The notes: a model not told the origin generated them from the sequence alone. DNA of 64,000 nt from a bacterium (GCA_030429585.1 JAUIEU010000001.1:1953848-2017847), one strand, 5' to 3'; positions 18,616-26,589 are shown, counted from the stretch's first letter. Numbers and translations: made by a program.

Positions 18616-19263
18616 ATGGCCCCGGTAGCAGACACCGTTGAAGGCATGACCAACATAGAGCGCAAGGCAACCTACGAGCGCACCTATCCGGGTGTTAAAA
18701 TCCACGAGAGTGCTTATATTGACCCCCCCGCTACGATTGGCGAGGGCACCCAAATTTGGCATTTTAGCCATTTGTTAAAAAACTGCACTATTGGCAACAA
18801 TTGCCGTATTGGTCAAAACGTAGTGCTAGGCCCAGAAATTACGGTGGGTAATAATGTCAAAATTCAAAACAATGTTAGCGTGTATACCGGCGTAACGTTA
18901 GAAGATGACGTGTTTTGCGGCCCCAGCATGGTGTTTACCAATGTTACTACCCCACGCTGCGCCGTACCCCGTAACACGGCAGATGCTTTTGCCCCCACGC
19001 TAGTAAAGCGTGGCGCCAGTATTGGGGCTAACGTTACTATAGTATGCGGTGTAACCATTGGGCAGTATGCGTTAATTGGCGCCGGTGCGGTAGTTACCAA
19101 AAATGTACCCGATTACGCCCTAATGGTGGGTAACCCGGCACGGCAAAAAGGCTGGGCCTGCTATTGCGGCGAGCCCTTACCAAAGCAGGAAGCCACCGAG
19201 TTGGTATGCAGCGAATGCGAGCGGCATTACATGGTGTATGGTGGCCAGCTAAAGGCCATTTAA
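18616..19263 (+). CDS. wbpD: N-acetyltransferase, left-handed beta-helix (WbpD-like) with C-terminal zinc-ribbon-like tail
   Basis: 215 residues. Hexapeptide repeats of the left-handed beta-helix class run through most of the protein ([58 protein letters not shown]), ending in [10 protein letters not shown]. WbpD/WlbB enzymes acetylate the 3-amino group of UDP-2-acetamido-3-amino-uronate. The C-terminal ~40 residues contain CYCG and CSEC, a four-cysteine arrangement resembling a zinc ribbon, also found in relatives of this family. GAGGTG inside the end of wbpB is the ribosome site, so the two genes are translationally close. The 3' end overlaps the convergent gene by 4 nt. Confidence 0.82.
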   Translation: MAPVADTVEGMTNIERKATYERTYPGVKIHESAYIDPPATIGEGTQIWHFSHLLKNCTIGNNCRIGQNVVLGPEITVGNNVKIQNNVSVYTGVTLEDDVFCGPSMVFTNVTTPRCAVPRNTADAFAPTLVKRGASIGANVTIVCGVTIGQYALIGAGAVVTKNVPDYALMVGNPARQKGWACYCGEPLPKQEATELVCSECERHYMVYGGQLKAI

Positions 19264-19565
19264 TCGGCGTTTAGCTTATCTTCCACGCTGGTTACTTTGT
19301 CCGCCATGGTTTGGGGTTTATCGGTACGGGTGCCAAGTTTTAGCGTGGTGGTAATGCGGGGGGCCCCCATGGTGTGGATTGTTTCGTGGCATTGTTTAAC
19401 AGCGGCCATTACGGCATCCCAGTCGCCTTCTACATTGGTGCCGTAAGCATGCAAAGTGTGGTTAAGGCCAGCAGCTTTAAAAATCTTTTCGCACTCGGCA
19501 ATGTAAGGGCTAACGCTAACCCCCACGCCGAGGGGCACAATACAGATATCCATAATCACGTTCAT
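19260..19565 (-). CDS. Thiamine-binding protein, MTH1187/YkoF-like (DUF77)
   Basis: 101 residues with the full MTH1187-family pattern: [18 protein letters not shown] at the start, [16 protein letters not shown] in the middle, [18 protein letters not shown] near the end. These small ferredoxin-like proteins form oligomers and bind thiamine or its derivatives; their cellular role is not firmly known. It stands alone, convergent with wbpD, and no thiamine transport or biosynthesis gene or TPP riboswitch is adjacent. Confidence 0.85.
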   Translation of the reverse strand: MNVIMDICIVPLGVGVSVSPYIAECEKIFKAAGLNHTLHAYGTNVEGDWDAVMAAVKQCHETIHTMGAPRITTTLKLGTRTDKPQTMADKVTSVEDKLNAD

Positions 19566-19649
19566 GGTGTGAATCCTTTGATTGTTGGGTGTTTCTCTAC
19601 TTTATGTAACTTAAGGTTACGCAGAGCGCAATCCGAATCTTAAGAATGT

Positions 19650-19660
19650 TTTTATAATTA
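19650..19660 (+). promoter_or_regulatory. TTTTTATAATT promoter-like element
   Basis: TTTTTATAATT with TATAAT at 19653-19658, about 140 bases before the small glycine-rich protein gene. The surrounding sequence is nearly symmetrical and also reads TATAAT on the other strand, so it could serve either direction. Same string as at 9674 and 61109. Confidence 0.35.
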
Positions 19661-19792
19661 TATAAGAGTTCGAGGTGTGTATCTTCATTCAAATTGGTTT
19701 TTAATGCGCTGATTGTGTGTGATTCAGCCATTAGCAAGATGCTTTTCTCCTTAACTTTTTAAACCGAGTGTGTAACGCGTGGTGCCGATGTT

Positions 19793-20266
19793 GTGCTGCC
19801 TGTTATTTATAATGAGATGAGTGATAGAGACAAAATTGAGGAGTTTAAGAAAGCTATGACAGCAGTTGCGAACCAGTACTATGTGCAGCCCCAGGCTTAT
19901 GGCCAAAATAATTTTTCGGTACAGCCCCAGGCGTACCAACCCAGTGGGTTTTCTGTAACGTCCATGGCGTATACTAGCCCTGCCCAAGCTTTTGGTGCTA
20001 TGGCGCGCCCGGCACTTAACTGGATTAACCAAAATGTAATGCGGCCTGTACAACAATTTCAACAAGAACACCCCTATGCTAGTGCAGCCATTGGTGGTGC
20101 CGCGGGTGGTGTTGCCGCTATGAGTAGTGGATGCGCCTACTGTGGCATGAGTGTTGCCGCCCCTATGATGGGTGAGGCTATCCAACAAGGCGGCCAATAT
20201 ATCCAAGAGACGGCGCAACAAGTAGGCCAGAAAATTAATGGTTGGTTTGTAGGCAATAACCATTAA
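19793..20266 (+). CDS. Small glycine-rich protein with QPQAY repeats
   Basis: 157 residues from the GTG at 19793; ATG codons at 19817 (MSDRDKIEE) and 19856 (MTAVANQYY, with GAGGAG upstream) are realistic alternative starts. No family recognised. The first third holds a tandem-like repeat, YVQPQAYGQ and SVQPQAYQP, followed by GFSV. A later glycine-zipper stretch, AAIGGAAGGVAAM, and the CAYC pair suggest membrane insertion or oligomer packing. No signal peptide. A strong terminator follows at 20389, which supports it being a real, single-gene transcript. Confidence 0.6.
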   Translation: MLPVIYNEMSDRDKIEEFKKAMTAVANQYYVQPQAYGQNNFSVQPQAYQPSGFSVTSMAYTSPAQAFGAMARPALNWINQNVMRPVQQFQQEHPYASAAIGGAAGGVAAMSSGCAYCGMSVAAPMMGEAIQQGGQYIQETAQQVGQKINGWFVGNNH

Positions 20267-20342
20267 GCCAAGGTAAAAAGTGGATAGGGATTTTGGAGAT
20301 AATTAAATTATTTAAGTTAAACATTATCGCGCTATAGGGATG

Positions 20343-20359
20343 TTAAGCATGGTGCTTAA
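20343..20359. repeat. Inverted repeat TTAAGCA/TGCTTAA
   Basis: Seven-base arms at 20343-20349 and 20353-20359 around TGG, about 75 bases after the glycine-rich gene and 30 bases before its terminator. Either an extra RNA hairpin in the 3' end or an operator. Confidence 0.4.
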
Positions 20360-20388
20360 TATAAGCGAAGTACATTTTTAAATAATGT

Positions 20389-20430
20389 GCGGTTTGGCCA
20401 TACCATGGCTAGGCCGCTTTATTATTATTG
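20389..20430 (+). terminator. Intrinsic terminator after the glycine-rich protein gene
   Basis: An 11-bp RNA stem (20389-20399 with 20407-20417, including three G.U pairs) closes a 7-base loop and is followed by TTTATTATTATT. Good match to a rho-independent terminator on the forward strand. Confidence 0.75.
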
Positions 20431-20447
20431 GCGTTATAAAAAAATAG

Positions 20448-21221
20448 CTACTGGCTAAGGCGTTTTTCGCAGGCATAAATGGTCCAAATAAATACCACAA
20501 TGGCAATAATCCATAGCGGGTAAATGTATTGCGGGGTTAGGGTGCCATGTAAAAATGCTTGGCGGCCACCATCAAACACGGCGGTGGTGGGTAACCAGCG
20601 TACAATTTTTTGGACCAATTCAGGCAGGGCTTCTATAGGGAAAAACAATCCGCCCAGGTATAGCAGCGGGATAATAACAATGGCTTGTACTTGGGCAATT
20701 TGATCGGGGCGCATAAAGGTGGTGCCTATGTTGGCGCCCACGGCAGTAAACAAAATCGCGCCCGGAAACATCATCATTAAAAAGGCAAACAAGTTTTCCC
20801 ATGGCAGGGTAAAGGGGTTAATAATAAATAATACGGCAGCGGTTAGGGTGCCTTTTATTAGCGCAATTACAAAGCCGCTAAATAATTCGCCAAGCAAAAT
20901 ATCTGTCATAGAAATGGGCTTAATGCGGTACTCTTGGATGGTTTTATGATGACGTGTCGCTAGCCACAACCCCCACCCACCGGTTCTAAAGGCCTCTTGC
21001 TGGATGGTGAGCGCAATTAGGCCAGGGGTCATAAAAGCCACGTAGGATACGCCATTAATCTCAGAAATATGATTGCGAAGACCCAGGCCAAAGGCCAAAT
21101 AAAAGGTGAGTGGCACGGCAATGGTGGAAAAAATTTCCATCACCCAACCCTTGGTTTCTCCAATAAGGTTTTGCTTAAATATGGGGTAAACCCCTTGGCG
21201 AAAGTGGATAGGCTTACTCAT
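20448..21221 (-). CDS. ABC-2 type transporter permease
   Basis: 257 residues from the ATG at 21221 (MSKPIHF). Six hydrophobic segments of the ABC-2 exporter fold are visible, with the conserved region FMTPGLIALTI and the late GLFFPIEALPE motif preceding the last membrane span. ABC-2 permeases export polysaccharides, drugs or lipids with a partner ATPase. The ATG overlaps the stop of the upstream ATPase gene by 8 nt (ATGAGTAA), typical of translational coupling; this is why I prefer it over an upstream in-frame start at 21281 that would give a Pro-rich N-terminus overlapping the ATPase gene by 68 nt. Substrate unknown. Confidence 0.88.
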   Translation of the reverse strand: MSKPIHFRQGVYPIFKQNLIGETKGWVMEIFSTIAVPLTFYLAFGLGLRNHISEINGVSYVAFMTPGLIALTIQQEAFRTGGWGLWLATRHHKTIQEYRIKPISMTDILLGELFSGFVIALIKGTLTAAVLFIINPFTLPWENLFAFLMMMFPGAILFTAVGANIGTTFMRPDQIAQVQAIVIIPLLYLGGLFFPIEALPELVQKIVRWLPTTAVFDGGRQAFLHGTLTPQYIYPLWIIAIVVFIWTIYACEKRLSQ

Positions 21222-22293
21222 GGGCGGGTGGCTCTGGGGTCGGGGTGGATGAGGCAATAAGGGCTTCTGGGGTGTGGCCAATGGCGCTAAAAAAGACGGT
21301 TTCTAAATCGGGCAGTTGTTGGTGGATGCTGTGAAACACTTGGGGGGATAGGTGTTGTATAATGGCCGGGATAAACTCTAAGGAATCGGGCTGGCGGCTA
21401 AAATCCAGCTGAATGGTTTCTGCATTGGTGGCGGTTAGGGTTACCCCAGGGGTGTTTGCCAGGGCCGTTTGCACGGTGGGCAGCAGGGTGTTGGCGACCG
21501 GTTGTTTTAGTTGCAGTTGGTAATGCCAGCCACAGCGTTGTTCGGCCACCTGGCGCTTTAATTCGGTGGGGGTGCCTTGTTGAATAAGCTTACCTTTGTC
21601 CATCAGCACAATGTGGTCGCTTAGTTCATCGGCTTCTTGCATGTAGTGGGTGGTTAAAATTAAGGTGCGGCCTTCTTTCAGGGTGCGGATGGCATCCCAC
21701 ACCTGGCGGCGAGCCAGGGGGTCTAGCCCGGTGGTGGGTTCATCTAAAAATAAAATAGTAGGCTTGTGGATAAGGGCCCGAATAAGGCTGGCCTTGCGTT
21801 TCATGCCGCCAGAAAAGGTATCCAGGTAGCTGTGGCGGCGGTCGTACAGGTCTACTTGTTTTAGTAGGTGGTTAATATGGGGGGTAAAGTGGCGCTTTTT
21901 TAGGCCGTGTAGCTCAGCGTGGAGGGACAGGTTCTCCCATAGGGTGAGGTAGTTATCAAAGCGGTCATCTTGGCTAACCACGCCCAATTGCTCGCGGATG
22001 GGGTTGGGGTTGTTATGCACGTTGTGGCCGTTTATCCAGGCGGTGCCATTATCCGGCCGAATAACGGTGGTTAAAATGTTAATTAGCGTGGTTTTACCGG
22101 CCCCATTACTGCCCAATATGCCTAGGGCCTTGCCCATAGGGGCGGTAAAGCTAACCTGGCTAAGGGCGGCCACTGTGCCACCACCACGAGGATTGGTAAA
22201 AGATTTGCAAATGTTATCCACCACCATGCCGCTGGTGGCAGGGGGGGGCGAGGGCGGTACAGTTGAGGATACAGGCATTGGTGTGGCAGACAT
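21214..22293 (-). CDS. ABC transporter ATP-binding protein
   Basis: 359 residues. Walker A is GSNGAGKTTL, the signature motif SGGMKRKASL, Walker B ILFLDEPTTGLDP, and the switch histidine is in LTTHYMQEAD. The DrrA/CcmA-like ABC subfamily pairs with ABC-2 permeases such as the one encoded next, giving a two-gene exporter. The C-terminal ~100 residues after HIVLMDKGKLIQQG form an extension common in drug or polysaccharide exporters of this class. No Shine-Dalgarno is visible before the ATG at 22293. Confidence 0.9.
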   Translation of the reverse strand: MSATPMPVSSTVPPSPPPATSGMVVDNICKSFTNPRGGGTVAALSQVSFTAPMGKALGILGSNGAGKTTLINILTTVIRPDNGTAWINGHNVHNNPNPIREQLGVVSQDDRFDNYLTLWENLSLHAELHGLKKRHFTPHINHLLKQVDLYDRRHSYLDTFSGGMKRKASLIRALIHKPTILFLDEPTTGLDPLARRQVWDAIRTLKEGRTLILTTHYMQEADELSDHIVLMDKGKLIQQGTPTELKRQVAEQRCGWHYQLQLKQPVANTLLPTVQTALANTPGVTLTATNAETIQLDFSRQPDSLEFIPAIIQHLSPQVFHSIHQQLPDLETVFFSAIGHTPEALIASSTPTPEPPAHE

Positions 22294-22381
22294 AGCGAAT
22301 AATATTTACGATGGCAGGGGTGCAGGTGCTTAAGCGCACTGTGTCATCATACCCAATCCAGCGGGCTTGGGGCAGATGGAC

Positions 22382-22407
22382 CCCTTTGCTTTGTTTAAGG
22401 CAAAGGG
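22382..22407. repeat. Inverted repeat CCCTTTGC/GCAAAGGG
   Basis: Perfect 8-base arms (22382-22389, 22400-22407) around a 10-base centre, 90 bases upstream of the ABC transporter operon. No T run follows on either strand, so it is more likely an operator or leader hairpin than a terminator. Confidence 0.45.
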
Positions 22408-22500
22408 TTAAAGGCCCGCTACCTGCCTGCCGATACCCATAACATCACCGTATAAAAAACCCACCACGGCATGTTAAGGGTGGGGAAGGATGGTTTCGAT

Positions 22501-22605
22501 ATGTTTGTTCGTTTTTTTGTTGCTCTCGCTGCGGCGCTGGGGTTTGCTACGCCAACATTGGCCCCACAGCCGGTTCGTGTTCAGGCTCGTTTGCCTCGGC
22601 AGTAG
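22501..22605 (+). CDS. Possible 34-residue peptide with a signal-like N-terminus
   Basis: An ORF of 34 codons preceded by GAAGGA at a 10-base distance. It begins MFVRFFVALAAALGFA, a basic residue followed by a hydrophobic stretch, then a short Pro/Arg/Gln tail ending at TAG. This looks like a signal peptide or small membrane peptide. It occupies an otherwise empty 520-base gap between the ABC operon and the GAF/HD-GYP-like gene. Its coding status rests only on the ribosome site and composition; an out-of-frame ORF starts at the overlapping ATG 22490. Confidence 0.35.
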   Translation: MFVRFFVALAAALGFATPTLAPQPVRVQARLPRQ

Positions 22606-22744
22606 GCGCCCTGGCCTTGGTGATTATCCTCTAATCTCATCCGTATGGGGTTAGTTGATTTTACCGTCATTTGGTATAACTAGTGGGTATTGCGTGTGTG
22701 TTTACAAGGCTATTATTGCTTTGCTAACCCTACCAATACAGGTA

Positions 22745-22768
22745 ACACAGCGTTTTTGTGTGCTGTGT
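22745..22768. repeat. Hairpin ACACAGC/GCTGTGT before the HD-GYP-like gene
   Basis: Perfect 7-base arms (22745-22751 and 22762-22768) around GTTTTTGTGT, about 45 bases before the next start codon, followed at a distance by two T runs. It may lie in the 5' leader of that gene or terminate the peptide transcript upstream. Confidence 0.4.
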
Positions 22769-22815
22769 GTCTATAGTTAGTCAGTTTTTTCGCCTTTTTT
22801 CTTCTGGAGACCCTG

Positions 22816-24192
22816 ATGGTGTCGTCGTCATCTTCCCCTAATTCGCCCAAACCCTTATCCGCAGATACGGTAGGGAACGAATCGCTGGATGCGATATATG
22901 CGCTAAATATTGGCGATTTCGTGGTGGAATCCTTTATTAGCGATGCCCTGCTAGAAAAAATTTCTAACCGCTTGGCCGCCAGCCCAGAGCGTTTGCGCAT
23001 GCAGCTAGAAGAGTTGGTGGATATTTATGCCTTAGACCGCACCTTATCCATTTTAGGCTTTGAAGCCAGCGATGACTTTGTGATTTACGATTCCATTGCC
23101 AGTACCTTGGCCAGCATGTTTGGCGTGGATGCTTGCCATTTATTTCAGCCGGCTAAAAAGGATGTGGCTGGGTACTATTTAAGTTTAACGGGCACCTCGT
23201 TAGATATTGCCACCAACCAGCGTTGGAATATTGGCTTGCCGGTGCGCGATGATGATTTACTTGGCCAATGCTTTTTAGATGCCAGCCAAGCCGTTGTGGA
23301 TAACCTGGGTACAGCCGCTAACCAAACCGGTGGCACGGCCTGGCACCCCATCGAACCCCTCAATCAGCACCATGCCCAAGCGGTACTCATGGTACCCATG
23401 GTGGGCTCTGGCCATAAGCATGTGCAAGGCGTCCTTTGTTTAGAATCCTACCAGCCACGGGTATTCCACCCCACGTTGGTGGCTTTGGCCCATGCCGCCA
23501 GCAATGTGTTTGTGTGCTCCATTCAATTGCAGCAATGGATAGCGGAAGCCAAAACAGCGCTGGCCAATGACGAAGCCAATATGGATAAACTGCAAACCCT
23601 GCGCGCCCAAATTACCGAGTGCATCGGCGAGTTGGGCCTGCGCCAACAAAGCTTTGTAGAAACCCTAGGCCAGGCGATTGATGCCCGCCAACAGTATACG
23701 GAAGGCCACAGCCAGCGTGTTGCCGAATTGGCCCGTGATTTGGCGTATGCCTTTGAACTGAACGAAAAAACCGTGGATTGCGTGTATTATGCCGGGTTGC
23801 TGGGCAACATTGGTAAGCTGCACGTGCCAAAACAGGTATTGCAAAAGCAAGAATCCTTGAACAAAGAGGAGTGGGAGCAACTCCACAACCACGCTAACGC
23901 CGGTGTGGCCTTGTTATCTCAGCTCCACATTTTGGCAGATACCTTGCCCTATGTTACCTATCAGGCCGAGCGTTGGAATGGTCATGGGTCGCCCCATGGG
24001 TTAAGTGGCAATGGCATACCTTTTGGTAGCCGCTTGCTAGCCGTGGCCGATGCCTTTGAAGCCTTGGTGCACGAGCGCCCCTACCGAGACCGCGCTTATA
24101 GCGAAACCGAAGCGGTGGGTATTTTGAAAAAAGAAGCGGGCACTAAGTGGGACCCACAAGTGGTGGAGAAACTAACGGCTAAGTTTGCTTAG
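22816..24192 (+). CDS. GAF domain plus degenerate HD-GYP domain protein
   Basis: 458 residues. Roughly residues 75-235 form a GAF-like sensory domain, followed by a short coiled segment and, from about 290 onward, a domain with the HD-GYP layout (EGHSQRVAELARDL, then IGKLHVPKQVL, then RPYRDRAYS). HD-GYP domains normally hydrolyse cyclic di-GMP. Here the defining motifs are altered: the HD pair is Gly330-Asn331, and the HHExxDGxGYP motif reads QAERWNGHGSP (383-393), losing both His, the Asp and the Tyr. It is probably catalytically dead and may bind rather than cleave a nucleotide. GGAGA lies 5 bases before the ATG. It overlaps the convergent lipM-like gene by 4 nt. Confidence 0.82.
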   Translation: MVSSSSSPNSPKPLSADTVGNESLDAIYALNIGDFVVESFISDALLEKISNRLAASPERLRMQLEELVDIYALDRTLSILGFEASDDFVIYDSIASTLASMFGVDACHLFQPAKKDVAGYYLSLTGTSLDIATNQRWNIGLPVRDDDLLGQCFLDASQAVVDNLGTAANQTGGTAWHPIEPLNQHHAQAVLMVPMVGSGHKHVQGVLCLESYQPRVFHPTLVALAHAASNVFVCSIQLQQWIAEAKTALANDEANMDKLQTLRAQITECIGELGLRQQSFVETLGQAIDARQQYTEGHSQRVAELARDLAYAFELNEKTVDCVYYAGLLGNIGKLHVPKQVLQKQESLNKEEWEQLHNHANAGVALLSQLHILADTLPYVTYQAERWNGHGSPHGLSGNGIPFGSRLLAVADAFEALVHERPYRDRAYSETEAVGILKKEAGTKWDPQVVEKLTAKFA

Positions 24193-25007
24193 GGCGTTAT
24201 AGGCTGTAATAGCAATTGGCTAAGTTCGGCGGATTCATTAGCGGTGTGTTGGTATTGCTCGGTATACGTTTGTTGCCAATGGGTATCTGATGCGTCAAAT
24301 TTGGATGCGGTGATGGCGGTACCCAGTAGCGATTGAAGTTGGGCTTGGGTTGTTTTTGTTAGTGCTTGGGCGAGTTGCTGGTAAGCGGATAAGTCGGGTT
24401 TATTGAGTGATTCATCCGGTAAGGTGTTGGGTAAAAAAACCGCCCCATGTTGGAGGATACCGTTTTTTTGCACGGTTTGGGCGCAGCCTGCAATTTTGTG
24501 GCCCTGGGTATCCTTAATATCCCATGGGGTGTGGGATGAAAAACATAGGCTATGGGCGGCGTAGGCGTTAGGGGCCGTGTTATCTGCGCCTGTGTAGCCT
24601 TCTATGGTAATGCCAATGGCGGTTAGGGCGCTTAGCAGGGGTTGGGTTAGGCTGGCATAGCGTTGGGCTAAAGGTGCCTGCACGGTAGGCAAGTGGTTGG
24701 TAATAATGGCCACCGAAATATCTGCCCCATGGGGGATGGCCCGCCCACCAGTGGGCCGACGCACAACAGCCTTAGATCGGTTGGCATCTTCAGGCAGGTT
24801 GGTAACCGCTTGTTGAATAGAGGCCTGGGATTGATGCACACCCACCGATAAGGTGGCCGGTTGCCAACAATAGGTATGGAGTATCCATACCGGGTGGGGT
24901 TGCTGCTGGCACCAGGTGAGTAGGGCGGCATCGCGGGCCATGTTGGTGGGGCCACTTTGCCAATGGGCATGCCAGGTGAGCAGGGTGGTTGGCGGGTTAT
25001 CCTGCAT
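24189..25007 (-). CDS. lipM: Lipoate-protein ligase family, LipM-like octanoyltransferase
   Basis: 272 residues of the biotin/lipoate A/B ligase fold. The RRPTGGRAIPHG motif (83-94), Lys171 in GHKIAGCAQ, and LQHGAVF fit the LplA/LipM/LipL group. Cys155 in SLCFSSHTPWD sits where LipM-type octanoyltransferases carry their nucleophile, so transfer of octanoate from acyl carrier protein is more likely than ATP-dependent lipoate ligation. The window also encodes LipB and LipA elsewhere, making this a second candidate octanoyl- or amidotransferase. The start overlaps the 3' end of the preceding gene by 11 nt. Confidence 0.75.
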   Translation of the reverse strand: MQDNPPTTLLTWHAHWQSGPTNMARDAALLTWCQQQPHPVWILHTYCWQPATLSVGVHQSQASIQQAVTNLPEDANRSKAVVRRPTGGRAIPHGADISVAIITNHLPTVQAPLAQRYASLTQPLLSALTAIGITIEGYTGADNTAPNAYAAHSLCFSSHTPWDIKDTQGHKIAGCAQTVQKNGILQHGAVFLPNTLPDESLNKPDLSAYQQLAQALTKTTQAQLQSLLGTAITASKFDASDTHWQQTYTEQYQHTANESAELSQLLLQPITP

Positions 25008-25467
25008 CAGCAGAAGGGGCCTGAGGGCCTGCCGTGTCAGTCCCGTCGCCGTAAGTTTCTTCTAGCCAGGCTTGCTGCTGCTCGGCGCGGCGTTGGTCTT
25101 CTTCGGCGCGGGTTTTTACCAGGGTATCGTATTCTTTTAGGGTGCACACCTGCTGAATATCCAGCACATAGGCGCTGTGGGCCTCGCTGTGGCGAGGCTC
25201 GCCCCCCAGTACATGCACAATGGTGCCGCTTTCCATGGTCATTAGTCGTTTGGCCACATCGGGTATGGTGGTGGTGCAATGCACGGTGTGGGCCCCGTCG
25301 CTTACCTCTATGCTGGTTAGCCAACCCCGTTGGGTGTGGATAGCCACAAGCATGACCGGCCATTGTTCTGGCAGGGGCTGGCGTTGTTGGATAATCGCCA
25401 GGTCGGGTTGCTCTGGCAGATGTTGGGTAATGGCGGCGTATAGCGCCGTTGTGGCGGTGGTATCCAT
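24997..25467 (-). CDS. Unknown protein, beta-rich centre
   Basis: 156 residues from the ATG at 25467; the frame stays open to a TTG at 25560, but that would add a Pro-rich segment with no support. No family recognised. The middle (GWLTSIEVSDGAHTVHC, then TMESGTIVHVLGG) alternates like an OB-fold or similar beta barrel. The C-terminal ~35 residues are charged and helical (RAEEDQRRAEQQQAWLEE). It precedes and overlaps the lipM-like gene, so the two are probably co-transcribed. Confidence 0.6.
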   Translation of the reverse strand: MDTTATTALYAAITQHLPEQPDLAIIQQRQPLPEQWPVMLVAIHTQRGWLTSIEVSDGAHTVHCTTTIPDVAKRLMTMESGTIVHVLGGEPRHSEAHSAYVLDIQQVCTLKEYDTLVKTRAEEDQRRAEQQQAWLEETYGDGTDTAGPQAPSADAG

Positions 25468-25629
25468 AAAAGGGTGTGTTGGGTTAAGTAGAGGGGGAGG
25501 AAAGGTGTGTAAATCGCTTGGATTCGCGGATATAAGTGTGCGAAAATAAGGCTGGCTCAAGTAAGCGTAACCCTATCGTAGCCGTAACATAGCGGTTTGC
25601 AAAGTCGTTTTTTGTAAGGAAGGTCTGCT

Positions 25630-26169
25630 ATGACCCCTCGTATTTTAATGGTGATTGCCCCTAAAGATTTTAGGGATGAAGAATTATTGGTGCCCCGTAA
25701 GGCCTTAAAAGAAAAAGGCTGGCAGGTAGATACCGCCAGTACGGAGGCCGGCGAGGCAACAGGCATGTTAGGCGCCAGAGAAGTGGTTACCCTAACCCTG
25801 GCGGATGTGGCGATAGAGGATTACGCCGCCATTGTGGTGGTGGGCGGCATGGGCTCGCCAGAATATTTGTGGCACAACGATACTTTGCGGCGTTATGTGG
25901 CGTTGGCCTACCAGCAACAAAAAGTGGTGGGCGCCATTTGCTTAAGTGGTGCCGTGTTAGGGTTGGCTGGTATTTTACAAGGCAAAAATGCCACGGTGTG
26001 GGAAACCCCAGAAAGCCGCGCCGCCATTGAAGATAATGGGGGCACCTTTACTGATAAGCCCCTAACGGTGGATTGTACTATTGTAACGGCAAACGGGCCG
26101 GAAGCAGCAGAAGCGTTTGGGGATGCGCTGATTGCTTCGATTGAAGCCACTATTGCGGTTAAATCGTAA
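25630..26169 (+). CDS. DJ-1/PfpI family protein
   Basis: 179 residues with the DJ-1/PfpI flavodoxin-like fold. The expected nucleophile cysteine lies in GAICLSGAVLG, with GGMGSPEYLW before it and ATVWETPES after. Members act as deglycases, chaperones or amidases, often in stress; activity cannot be assigned. The usual AICHG motif is AICLSG here, so the residue after the nucleophile is Leu. AAGGAAGG five or so bases before the ATG is a strong ribosome site. The gene stands alone. Confidence 0.85.
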   Translation: MTPRILMVIAPKDFRDEELLVPRKALKEKGWQVDTASTEAGEATGMLGAREVVTLTLADVAIEDYAAIVVVGGMGSPEYLWHNDTLRRYVALAYQQQKVVGAICLSGAVLGLAGILQGKNATVWETPESRAAIEDNGGTFTDKPLTVDCTIVTANGPEAAEAFGDALIASIEATIAVKS

Positions 26170-26282
26170 CCACTACCCTAGTATTTGCTAAAAGCGTAGC
26201 GGCTATAATTTGGAAGAAAGGCGGCTTGAGGCTTGTTACATGCCGTTACATAATGTTCCAAGATCCCTTAAAAATGTTTTTA

Positions 26283-26288
26283 TATAAT
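26283..26288 (+). promoter_or_regulatory. TATAAT box, possible promoter of a small RNA
   Basis: TATAAT preceded by TTTTTA (26278-26283), a variant of the element at 9674, 19650 and 61109. No consensus -35 at 16-18 bases upstream. It lies about 205 bases before the terminator at 26467. Confidence 0.3.
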
Positions 26289-26294
26289 CACAAG

Positions 26295-26497
26295 GGGTTA
26301 AGAAGGCGACACACTAACCGCCACCAGCCTAGCGGCCCGGCTGCCCCAAGTACTCGGTAATCACCGGAATTACACAATAAAAACAGCCGCTTCCTAATTT
26401 TACTAATTTTACTTATCATATAACCACTCTCTCTTGTCTCTCTCTTCTCGAATCAATCAAGATTCACCTCTGCTAGCAATAGCAGGGGGTTTTTTTT
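26295..26497 (+). ncRNA. Candidate structured small RNA
   Basis: The 420-base gap between the DJ-1 gene and the beta-propeller gene has no credible ORF, but it has a TATAAT box at its left and a strong intrinsic terminator at its right. Within it TTAAGAAGGCG (about 26299) can pair with CGCTTCCTAA (about 26390) with one bulge and one mismatch, and CAGCC pairs with GGCTG inside. A ~200-nt stable RNA would explain this. No match to tmRNA, RNase P or SRP RNA signatures is seen. The alternative is a long untranslated 3' end of the DJ-1 gene. Confidence 0.3.
26467..26497 (+). terminator. Strong intrinsic terminator
   Basis: CCTCTGCTA (26467-26475) pairs with TAGCAGGGG (26480-26488) around GCAA, with one G.U pair, and is followed by a run of eight T. 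A textbook rho-independent terminator on the forward strand, about 300 bases after the DJ-1 gene. Confidence 0.85.
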
Positions 26498-26589
26498 GCC
26501 TATTTTTCCTCTCTCCCCCGTTTAGTAGGGCAGTAGCGAGTAATTATACGGGGGCTTTCGGCGTAGGGTGGCCGTTTGGCTAGAAAAAG

